Below, piece after piece: positions 36,724-47,864 of a DNA stretch of 64,000 nucleotides. This stretch comes from Scleromitrula shiraiana. Taxonomy: Eukaryota; Ascomycota; Leotiomycetes; Helotiales; Sclerotiniaceae. Each line of letters opens with the position of its first letter. The first letter of the stretch is position 1. Position numbers and translations under genes: made by a program. The stretch spans positions 62,001-126,000 of the forward strand of contig JABELC010000003.1 of NCBI GenBank assembly GCA_028455995.1. Direction: 5' to 3'. The notes under the pieces were generated by a model that had not been told where the DNA came from, did not search any database, and saw only the letters and a program-made list of their open reading frames with translations.

Positions 36724-38301
36724 TTGGTGATGGTGATTATATGGTGGATGTGGAAGTATTAGGTATGTTGGTTGAAAGGAGAAGCAAGCCTATGGTTTAT
36801 CTCAGCGCTTGTCATTCAATATATGGATCGAGGTGTTCAAGAGAGGTGTTAATCGGTGGCGTTGATAATATAATATGGGTAGAATAAATCCACATGTTCA
36901 ACATGAGACAGCGAGCACGGTTTTCTCTTCCTTTCATAGCATACATATATATATATGTATCGTTTGCCAAGTAAAGCAAAGTAAAGTAAAGATTGATAGA
37001 AGGTACGAATACAAGAGATTAGGTTAATAGTAGTTAAAATAAATCAATCAATCAATCAAGTTAATCCACAAGATAATCCACAAGATACCACATGTACGAG
37101 CTCTTATGATTCTGAAAGTATGGATTAACCCAACTCGAATATACTACTTCTTATCATACCATATCATAATATATCATATAGGTATTCACTGTCTCTATGA
37201 TGCATGACTATGACTATCACTATAACTATAACTATAACTATAACTATAACTATGACCAAGTAAGCTACATACATTTACAATGCATCCTATACCGAGCCAT
37301 TTACCAGTTAATTTCTAATAAATCGTCATTCGCAAACTCCACTCCATCATGATCGATCAACAACTTGAACTTTGAAAAGTCATATCCATTACATCAATGA
37401 ATTGAATTGATCTGATCTGATCTTTCTTTCGACGATTGTTTTTGATATCTTGTTATGACTGGATGTTTGGATTGTTTTTTTATATATATCTATATATATT
37501 TATATATATATATATAGAATTAAAACAACAAAGCATGTCGGATAAATTAACAAATATTATATATATATTATTATTATATTATATTATTAAATCAATCAAT
37601 CAATTTTCCAATGTTCCACTCGCGAAAAAAACGATTCGGGAATTGATTGCCAACGTACCTCACTTAAATATCAATATCAATATCAGCCACAAATCAAGCA
37701 TGCCGCCTCGGCACATGTAAAATACCCCCCCAACGCCTCCTTTGCTACCCCGCGATTCCCATTGAATTGCGAGTTGCTCCTAGTCTCGCATGGAACATCG
37801 GTGGTTCGCATGGGGCTCTTACTTTTTGTTTTTTTTTTTTTTTGGTCGGGCGCGTGCTGGGTTTGTTTGTGCGTGCGTTACTTGATGGGCGTTTCATGTG
37901 TGTTATGGCTGTGGCTGCGAGAGTGCTGGTGCTTGCATGCATGTGATACCGAGCCTTGTGTGATATATCTGCTTTGTTTTGTGTGTGTGAGATGGATATA
38001 TATATATATATTTATGGATTTGGATTTGGTCGAGTGTTGGTTTATTATATTATAAGATCTAACGTTAAAGAGGTTAATACTTGAAGAAGAGAAAGGGAGA
38101 GTGGAAGTCTATATACATAAAATAAGATATTTTATAAGTGTTGGATATCTTGTTCTTGTTCTACTTTATATAAATCGATTACTTTATCTTTCCTTCACAG
38201 CTCGTATATTATTTTTATCATTTTCATACTTTCATATATTTCTAACCCCTCCTTTTTTCAACCCATTCACCTCATTCTCTCTACATCACATCAACTTAAC
38301 A
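36724..38301. other. intergenic, simple repeats, no supported gene
   Basis: Contains (ATAACT)n at about 37218-37250 and TA-rich tracts near 37480-37520 and 37997-38011. ORFs at 37436-37720 and 37762-38055 are low complexity and unconvincing. Confidence 0.4.
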
Positions 38302-40120
38302 ATGATGAAACAAGAATTCCTCATAACCACAGCTCTAGCAGCAGCAATCATCTACACATTCCCACACCATATCCTGGTGGATAGAATATCTAGAAATGTA
38401 GTGAGGTTTCTGATATTGGATTTTGTGGTTTGGGGGTTTTGGAGGGTGGCGGTTTATCCGTTTTGGTTTAGTCCGTTGAGGAAGTTGCCTGGTCCTGTCG
38501 TGAGTTTATTTTCCCTCCAACAATCCTACTCATCCCTTTTCCCTCTCGAACCATAAAAGTCCCACTCCATTTCATGCTAACCACAAAATCAGTGTCACAA
38601 CTACATCTGGGGCAACGCCTCCTGTCAATTCAGCAAACCCCCCTCCCTAGAAATCGCAAACTTCGTCCACGACACTCCCAACAACGGTCTCCTTCGCATC
38701 CGAACCTTCTTCAACATCGAGCGTCTGATCCCTACTTCTCCCGCCGTGCTAAAATGCATATTGGCTGATAACTCCTACTCGTATGAGAAGCCCTACGGAG
38801 TGAGGAAATTCCTTACGTTGATCCTCGGGGAGGGTCCTATTATGTCGGAGGGGAATCTACATAAATTCCAACGGAAACATTTATTGCCCAGTTTTCAGGT
38901 AAAGCATATTAGAGGATTGTACCCTGTTTTTTGGAGTAAGGCATTGGGACTCGTTGAAGGAATTGAGAATGAAATTCTCGCCTCTCAATCCTCATCTCTC
39001 TCGCAATCTTCAAGTTTAGAAAAATCCACCTCTTCTGGAACGGTAATTGAATTCTCTGAATGGGCTACCCGCGTCACCCTTGACGTGATTGGACTCGCGG
39101 CTCTCGGACGTGATTTCCACGCTCTACGAAATCCGCACGATCCGCTCGTACGAGATTATAATGAACTTCTTGAGCCGACGCTAGGAAAGGGTCTCTATTT
39201 CGCAGCGAACATATTCGGACCTCAAGATTTAATCCAACGTCTCCCGTTCGGATATAGCAAGGTTATTAAGGAAACAACAGGAAACCTAAGGACATTCTGT
39301 AGAGAAGCTATCGAGCTCAAACGCAGTCGAATCGCCATTCAAGAAAAGGAAAAAAAACCGCAATAAGAAGGGCGGAGAGACTGGAGAAGGAGAAAGAGAA
39401 ATCGAGGATGACGAGGATAAAGATATCCTTGCACATTTAATCCGCTCCAACGACTTCACCGATAATGATCTAATCGACCAACTCCTCACCTTCCTAGCCG
39501 CTGGGCACGAAACCACATCGTCAGCCCTAACATGGGCAATCTACCTCCTGGCTCAACATCCAGAATGGCAGGACAAACTCCGCCAGGAAATCCACGCCGC
39601 GATCCCAAAAAGAGAGAGCAGCAATCCCGGACACGAAATCATCGACTCCCTACCCATCTTAAACGCCGTGACGCAGGAAACCTTACGACTCTATCCCACG
39701 GTGCCGCTCAGCGTACGAACCTCCATCCAAGCAACCTCGATCGCGCTCCCGGATTCCGACACCGCAATCCCCGTCCCCGTCGGGACCCGGATCCTCATCT
39801 CCCCGCTCGCAATCAACACGTCGCCTGCTCTCTGGGGGCCCAAGTCCCGCGAGTGGAGTCCCGAGCGCTGGATGCGCGATGCACAGTGGAGTTCTGGAGG
39901 GGCCGGCAGCAATTGGAGTAATTTGACTTTTTTTCATGGCGAGAGGAGTTGTATTGGGAGGGGGTTTGCGATGAGTGAGTTTAGGTGTTTGTTGGCGGGG
40001 GTGGTGGGGGGGTTGGCGTGGGAGATGGAGAGGAGGGGGGAGGTGGTTAGGGTGGGGGGAGTGGTTACGACGAAGCCGGTTGGGGGGATGAGGGTTAGGA
40101 TGAGGAGGGTGGAGTGGTAG
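38302..40120 (+). pseudogene. Cytochrome P450 monooxygenase with frameshift at an A8 run
   Basis: Haem-thiolate monooxygenase, probably ER-anchored and of secondary or xenobiotic metabolism; substrate unknown. Exon 1 (38302-38499) encodes an N-terminal membrane anchor and LRKLPGPV. A 93-nt intron leads to exon 2 (38593-40120). Exon 2 has GPIMSEGNLHKFQRKHLLPS (C-helix region), WATRVTLDVIGLAALG, I-helix FLAAGHETTSSALTW, K-helix QETLRLYP, WSPERWM and the haem loop FFHGERSCIGRGFA with the axial cysteine. At A8 (39350-39357) the frame breaks: upstream it ends EKEKKPQ at TAA 39364, downstream it continues in the +1 frame as NRNKKGGETGEGE. Removing one A would restore about 574 residues. This is either a true disruption or a homopolymer error. 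All catalytic motifs are preserved, which favours recent loss or an assembly error. Confidence 0.85.
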
Positions 40121-43100
40121 GTTTTGTTTGGTAGGGGGGAGGGGGAGGGGGGTTGGGGATATAGGTATATGGTTGGAATTTGATTAGAATTTAGTTGTAC
40201 CTGGGTGGATGGGTAGTAAGATATTATAAAAATAAAAGTAAAAACAAAAACAAGAACAACAATAACAAGAACAATAACAACAATAATTTCCCACGCAACA
40301 CAAACACGAACCTCAATCTCAATATCCCCACAATTCCCCATCAACCTACGAGTTCCCATCCACCCGCCATTCAAAAATCCATCTTCACCTTCTACTAGTA
40401 ACTTGAATCCCCACACACGAATTCTCAACCCCCTTCAAGTTTCTCCGACTCCGAGTCCCGATCTCCTACTAGTACTTCAAATCAAATAATCAATGATTCT
40501 TCTCAACGCACATCTGACTCCGAGTCGTGATGTAGAGAAATCTTGGATTTCAATTCAAGTTAATCCAATGCAATTCAATGCAATGCAATTCCAACTACTA
40601 TCTATATCATAATGACATGTCAAGGAATCGTTAACAACTTGAAGCCGATTTCTACACTCAGGCTGGAAATTTGAATCCCGCATTAACTTGCTAGTAATAT
40701 ATGCCAGTGGTGCTAGTAATATATGGTGCTAGTGATATATGGTGCTACTAGTAGACATTGACTCGGACTATCATGATGATTATCCATGCTCATTGTGGAG
40801 AGTGCGTTGATATGCTAGTATGCTAGTATGCTAGTGATGATGTTGTTTTTGTTTTTGTGGTATTATTTTGCGGTATTAGTATTAGTATTAGTGGCATGTT
40901 GTTTATTGTCACTGGCACCATAATATTAAAATAAAATAAAATGTGTTGCTAGTGTTTGTTGTTGTTTCGTGCGTTCAAGTTGTTGATGATTTATGGTTTA
41001 TGGTTTATGGTTTATGGTTTATGGTTTATGGTTTATGGTTTATGGTTTATGGTTTATGGTTTATGGTTTATGGTTTATGGTTTATAATGGCTTGAAACTT
41101 GAAATGAGTGAGATGATAATTTTTTTGTGGCATTGTTAATGTATATTATTTAACCGTGGCAGCCTGAGTTGGATTTAATATAATTGTTGGATTTCGCTTA
41201 CTAGTAGCTTGCGTGAGTGTAAAGGGATTTCGCTTTTTGGTTGACTCGGACTCGGATGTAACTTGAAGCAAGATGTTTTTAATAACTTGAAGTACATTAT
41301 TTTTGTTTTAAGTTACTAGTACTAGTAAATTTATCCGTGTTTTTTTAAAAAATTCAATATTTTGCCATGAATAATACTAATAAAATTTATTCTTAGTATT
41401 ATTCTTCGTATTATTTTTAGTAATTTATTAAAGAATTATCATGATAATTTTATATTATTCTACTACTAGTACTACTAGTAGTAACTTGTATTCAAGTTCA
41501 AGGTATTAGTACTACTACTAGTACCGTACGGTAGTAGTATGATAGAATTTATTAAAATTTAAATGATTTTTGATTACTTCAAGTTCCGAGTCAACGAGTT
41601 GAAGTTTATACTAGTAGTTCAAGATTTTATTCGAATTTTCGATGTTCAAAAAAAAATAACTCCAAGTCGCTTCTTACTATAAACTTTCCAGAACAACTTG
41701 CAGAAAAGACGGAATCTAGTATGGCCCGGGTAAATGTAGTTGTATTGTTGAAGTTGTTGATCTAAAACTAAGTGACGGCGAGGACTATAAGAGCCTCCAT
41801 GTTGCTGACTAATCAGACCTATATCATTAACCTCTTTTCTCTTGCTTACTACATCGATAAAAAAGCGAACTTGAAGTCCCATTACTACTAGTAGTACTAG
41901 AAGGTTAAGCGAAGTCCGACGATTAGGATCACTACTACATCATCGAAAAAAAATTTAGCGAGTGAAAAAGACATGGATTAGCTACTAGTCATAGTACTTA
42001 CTAATATATCAATAATTACTGATTGATTATTAATTGAATCGCTACTATCATGATCAAAAAGCTCTTAAGCTACATCAGCGAAAAGATTTTAATGCTTTTG
42101 ATAGACAAGAGCAGTCCTTGTCAGTTGTTGACTGACAAGGATGATTCTGGCGTATGTCAAAATTTTTTATGTTAATGAGCACAGGTTGGTTGGATCTTGC
42201 GGTCGATCGACTGTCAATTGACTGTCAATTAGTAAGGGTATGCCGGCAATTTGCCGTCAATTAACAGATAAAATTTACCCTACATAATACTATATTCTTA
42301 TTACTCCGAGTCATTAACTTTATCAACATCGAGTCATCAACTCAAGTTATCAACTATTTCATCAATACTCTTGACACCCTTTAATACGCCGCTAACTTGA
42401 ACGTATATACTAGTACGTAAACTTTGGCTAAATTGATTAATTTTTCAAGTTTATTAATAAATAATAATTTTTGTTATAATTGATACTACTAGTACATAAT
42501 ATCCGAATTAAAAAAAGATTTTTTTAGAAAAAGTCACTTCAAATTACATAATCGAATTACTCAAGTTATGTTATCTTTCAAGTTATAGTACTCAATACTA
42601 GTATTCAAGTTATAAACTTGAATGATCAATAATTTTTATATATTTTAAATTTATACAAAACCTTCAATTAAGATTCAAGTTCAAGTTCATTCAACTTGAA
42701 GTTACTACTATATAATTATAAAAACTATATCATCTTTCAAGTTGAAAATCATTTACTAATAATTAAGCTTCAAGCAGGTTATTTATTCAAGTTTTTATAA
42801 TTCAAGTTTTTATAATTCAAGTTTTTATAATTTTTAATATTTAATTATAATCAATACCTTCAACGTTAATATATAGTTCAAGTTGATAAATTTATTAGCG
42901 ACTCGGATTATGATACTACTTGTACTAACTATATATTTTTGTTACAGAATGCAACCTACTAGTACTACTACTAGTACTAGTAATAACTGATTGACAACTT
43001 GAATCAATTACTAGCAACTATTGATGTAACTTACTAGTGATCTGTATGAACTTGAATGATTCTTGCTTGTTTGATCAATATTTCTTTTGCTGATGTATAG

Positions 43101-44093
43101 AAAGAATATATACTAGTAATTATAATCATTATCAAATTTAACTTGAGTTCAAGTTCAAGTTACTAGTAGCCTTATTACTACTAGTAGTACTATATAAAGT
43201 GAATTTTATTTAGTAGATTTTTTTTACTTAGTAACTTAGTACAACAGGAGTCTTTAAGTTTATTAATTAATAACAAAGTTGTGCTACTAGTAATCAATAA
43301 TCAATTAGTCACCGATTGATAATCAATTGATTGCAAGGTGTCATCGACTAATTTCTGTTAGCATCATGATAAAAAGTTTTGATATTATACACCAAAATGA
43401 TCCTACTAGTAGGGTGAGTCAATCATAGTCAAACAAGGGTAGTCCTAGTTCAACAATTGCACAGAAATTTTTCGCTGATGTAAAGGTTATGTTAACTCAT
43501 GAACAATCTTTTTATCTAACAACTTGAATCAAAACACTAAGATCATGATATCTGATTTAGTTTTGAACAATCAAAGTATTGCAATAATCAAAAACATGTT
43601 GAACAATCATAATATTCGATTATTCATCTATAATTCAGGTTTTGAAACATACATCTTTGATTTACTAGTAATATCATATAGTAGTTCATAAATTGTTGCA
43701 CCGTGACCCACTGGTGGTGAGTTTGTACTAATAATTATATGATATCTTCTAAACGAGTTGAACGGCGTATGTATGTATAGAAAGCACAATGATAATCTCC
43801 CTGCATATGGCCCATAATGCACAACACCCCACTCCGTCTAACATAGAGCTGTAGATTTGATTTGATTTGATAATCAACGCTAAGTCAAGTTGAAAGTTAA
43901 ACGGCTAGATTGATAGATATTCCAAATAAGATAACTATTAAGTATAATATATAATATTTCCAAGAAAAACGTTTTCTTTCTAGTTTGTATAATAGTCGAT
44001 TCACCCGATAAACCTAACAACATTCAAGTTTGACATGCAAAGTGATTTGACAATCATTGCGCAACCCTAATCCAACATAACCCCCGCCCGAAC
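40121..44093. repeat. 4-kb AT-rich island rich in ACTAGT, TTCAAGTT and CCGAGTC words
   Basis: No gene. ACTAGT occurs more than 20 times by eye, mostly as ACTAGTA or TACTAGT. TTCAAGTT/AACTTGAA is similarly dense, CCGAGTC/GACTCGG appears several times (40440, 40513, 41249, 41586), and ATCATGAT recurs. Simple repeats are interspersed. The island separates the P450 from the OMT relic. Confidence 0.7.
40990..41085 (+). repeat. Heptamer tandem repeat (TTTATGG)n
   Basis: About 13 near-perfect tandem copies of TTTATGG over about 96 bp, the longest clean microsatellite in the window. It is not the canonical TTAGGG telomere repeat. Confidence 0.85.
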
Positions 44094-45786
44094 TCACTCC
44101 AAAACCCCCTTCTCAACCCTCACAACCTTCAACCCCACGCCCTCCATCAATCACCTCCGCTGACTCTCCGTGCATTCCATCCCCGAAAGCGCCATCATGT
44201 TAACATCCAACAAGCTTTCAAAGACACTTGCCCCCAAATCAGGTAGTACCAAGTCTAGGATTAAAATCCTAGAATATCCTGCCTTCATCGCGGGGATGAG
44301 TTGCTGTAGGATGAGCATACAGGATGTGTCGGGCCAGTCACGGAAGATGTGGCGGAAGAGGTAGGTGTGGGCTCCTGTGTTTTTTATTAGAGATTATATC
44401 GTTTGTTGATATCGTGGTGTTCAATTTCTGGCTCTGAAATGGAATATGAGAGGTAGGTAGGTGGGGGAGAATGGAATAGAAAAGAATATAATAAAGTCAC
44501 ACAAAACACATACCACGAATAGGTTGCGGTGTAAAGAAACCATGTACCAAACTCTCAACTCCAGCAACAACCTCTCGTCCCTCAATCTCCCTATCTAAAT
44601 CCTGCACCACCATTCTACCCCTCAAATCCGGTCGAGCCACCCTAAGCTGGTTTAGAATCTCCCCTCTTCTACCACCCACATCTACAATTAGCACCTCATC
44701 TTTACCTTCATCTTCGCGTCCCTGATCATTAGCATACTCATCATTATCCACCCGCGGAAACTGCCAAGACAAGATCTTAACAGCGGCATCTTTGGCTCTT
44801 TGAACAGAAGCTTGCATCGTTGTGGTAAAGATTTCTAGATCCCACGATTGCGGATGCGTGTGCACCCAGTTGAAATATGTCATGTTGGTGTTCATAGTGT
44901 ATTGGAAGAGGTTTCTCTGATTCTGTTTTTGTTCATGCGAGTTTGAGTCTGGGTTTAGAGTACTTCCTGGATTCTGAAAGATATGCTGGAGAGGTAGTCG
45001 GGGAGCTTGATTATGAAGGGGTCATTATTGAGGATCTGTTTGATTCTTTTAATCTTTGTTGTTGTTGTTTAACTGAAATGATCAGATTGGAATATATTGG
45101 TGGGTATTTTGGGATGGGATGAGATGTCATTTCCAAGAATGTTATACATACAGTTCTTGCATCATAGTGCGAAAAGGAATATTAGTAAATAATCGTGACC
45201 GCGTATTATGCGTATAAATCTCCTGGGCAACTTCGGTAAAGATACCAACTGAGATGAGTACTCTCATGATGCAAACTACAAGATTGTTAGATCAATCTGA
45301 TTAACTCATGCTATTATTTTTTTCCGTGAAGAGAACGCAATGAATCTGATTAGTAGCCGAAGAATCACAATTAACTTAACTTACTCAATAACAACTTATC
45401 CACATCAATCTGCTAAGCTAACTTCACAGCAGTTATCTGATCACCTAGTTCAGATACCTCGAATATTCGCATCTCAATCGCAGATCTAAGTGCTGCATTC
45501 GCTTGGAGCTGTTACGATGTATATGCTATTAGTAACGCCTTGAACTTAACTCAACCTATTTTCCTTTCCTTTACACGCAAAACGGAACAAAAGAACGAAA
45601 ATGATTGAAAAAACAACTAACCCCAAAAATAACAGGCCAGATCCTAACTTCAGGCGACTCGAGCTTTTCAATCAGCTGTTTTGCAGCGAGTAGTAAATCA
45701 TGTTTGGACTGTATGGATTCATCGTCTAATGGGGTGTCTAAATCCTCTAGTACGCTGTGTATCTCGTGAGTGAGTCGGGATGCCAT
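44094..45786 (-). pseudogene. Relic of a fungal O-methyltransferase (SAM-dependent)
   Basis: Fragments follow the order of a secondary-metabolism O-methyltransferase. N-terminal: MASRLTHEIHSVLEDLDTPL (45786), then LQANAALRSAIEMRIFEVSE. Winged-helix part: IMRVLISVGIFTEVAQEIYT. Catalytic part: QYTMNTNMTYFNWVHTHPQS, a degenerate SAM loop VDVGGRRGEI (second Gly of GGG is Arg), GRMVVQDL, FFTPQPI and AHTYLFRHIFRDWPD. End: LEGVGLKVV-like LMEGVGLKVVRVEKGVLE. Lesions: TAG at 45413-45415 in the N-terminal domain, a one-base frameshift near 44976-44984, and TGA at 44151-44153 before LMEGVGLKV. In-frame continuation on both sides shows true homology. It neighbours the damaged P450, which suggests a dead metabolite cluster. 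Confidence 0.75.
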
Positions 45787-47864
45787 GGCTATCTGTTTGT
45801 TCTCAGTGTGTTGGTGGAAATTGAGAATAGATTGAGAGTGGGAGAGAGATCTGTCTGCCTTCTTTTATGATAGAGATGGTACTAGAGGATTATATGTAGG
45901 ACCCCTGCATGCAAATGTTGGAATCCATATCAGTCTGCATATATGTGGCGTGCATACCAATGACATAAGGATACTTATCCTCGCTCATCCAATTTGTTTT
46001 CTGATGGCTTTCCAACATCTGTTCTAAACAATTGCATTTTAAATGCCTATTTAGAATTTAGGTACTAATCTACTTTTGTAAAAATATCTATACAAAATGC
46101 AAATATTCGAGACTTCAACACTACGACCTCAAAGATTCGTCGAATTACAAAAAAACATGGTTTATCAGTGAAGAAGGTGCAAAATATGATTCCAAGCATA
46201 AGAATAATGGAATCAATAGTAAACCTCGCATTTGCTAACCCCATCGCCAAACCAGAATCAATACCCCTTTTTAAAACTCAAGCACAGACCGATTCCAATC
46301 CACATCACTTAACATAAATCGTAACGAACAACACTACAACAAGCATAGAAAAGACAAAGATATCCTATCCTAAGAATTATCCACGTTCATGAAAAGTGAA
46401 ACCAAGAGATTAATATTTCCATTACTAGCAAGCAAGGCCCAAAGCCACCAACCACCATCACATCCAATTTATTCCTAGATTCTGCCACCTTCCTCCGGAA
46501 ATTCTGGCTCTCTGATGCTATTAGTTGGACTCCTTTTTCGTTTTATAAATACATATCTACGCAGTAGTTCAATTCATGAAAGGTTTCCTCCCCCGTATAA
46601 ACAATACTATCGTCAAATTCGAACTCGAGCCAAGAAAGATACCAACCGTATTTTCGTTAGGCGGGAGAGGGGGTGAATTTCTTTAGCTTTTATCCGTACT
46701 TTTATGACAAACGTGCCGCAACAGTGGTATAGTAACGATTCTAATGGTTCTGTTAACAGGAAGCCCAAATCGACTATCCAGTTGTATGTACCCATGGATC
46801 AAGGAAAGTGGTCGGTTTTCTTGTTTGTTGCATATTGTGTGTTACCTATTGTGTACCTAGCATCTACGTCTTGAATGTGCATAATTCATGCGTGCAAATA
46901 ACTCTTGTGTATAAACCTCTGGCACTGGCGCTCGTTTTTTTGTATTATCTTTTTTGATATCTATCAAATCTCTAACCGAATGCTGCGGTTGATAAAGGGG
47001 CCAGTCGGGTGCTAGATATTTCCCAATCATATTATATGATACCTTTCACCAGGTATTTTGTCGAAAATTCAACTATGGCAAGACCTGATACAAATTTTAT
47101 GGTGTATTATCTGAGTAGTTTATGGATAATGATTAAGATCTAGTGTGTGGGTTTAATATCTGTAATCTTCTATGTATAATACATGAAAATAGTTTATAGT
47201 TTTTATTTCTGTATATGTGTATTGTGAAGAGCCATTCATTCCAAGTACTCTAGTTAGACCTTGCAAGTCACGATAGATATGAGCGATATGCTAAGTTTGT
47301 ATAACGACTCTAGTCGCAAAGTTACATGTCAATAAGACTACATTCGGATTTTGCAGACAAACAAGAATAACACAGTAGTCAAAGCCCATCTAATCTAATC
47401 TAATCTAATCAAATCCATCAAGCCGGGAGCCCGGCCAACTAAAACATGATTGATTCATTGTCATATTCACTTGAAGAACTTTGCAAAGGAAATTCACTTG
47501 AAATTCCATCCTGATCATCATTATCGTCATCCCAATTCACCATATCTCCCCTCCATTTAGAATAAAATTGCGACTGCGCAGTGCTCAGTTACTAGAATAT
47601 CGCCACCATGATCAAGGAACTGGAAGCCTTAGCGTGGTATTCTACGGTAGATAGACAGATATAATATTTTCTCACCCTTTGCCTTCCTCGTCCTCTTCCT
47701 TTTTTCTTTTTTTTATCCAGTTTCCAAAGCTACGCACGCATACGAAGATATTTTTCATCAAGTACCTACTTCTAAACACAACCGTTTTGGAACAACTACT
47801 CGCATTCGTGCTATTTACAGTCTACCAAACTACTTACCTTCATTACTCTATTCCCCTACTCAAA
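45787..47864. other. intergenic, no supported gene
   Basis: 2 kb with no domain-bearing ORF. A minus-strand open stretch at about 47446-47590 ends with acidic, Ser-rich codons (SEYDNESIMF) and might be a gene remnant. TATAATATT near 47660 may serve the downstream gene. Confidence 0.4.

Noticed and set aside
37762..38055. 97-codon plus ORF rich in Trp, Cys and Val
   Set aside because: Low-complexity T/G-rich region with a T-run and TA repeats; no coding features.
40990..41085. Telomere-like repeat, suggesting an interstitial telomere
   Set aside because: The unit is TTTATGG, not TTAGGG, and it sits among other microsatellites.
47446..47590. Minus-strand acidic C-terminal-like exon
   Set aside because: No upstream exon or start found, and it overlaps the promoter/leader of the plus-strand gene.
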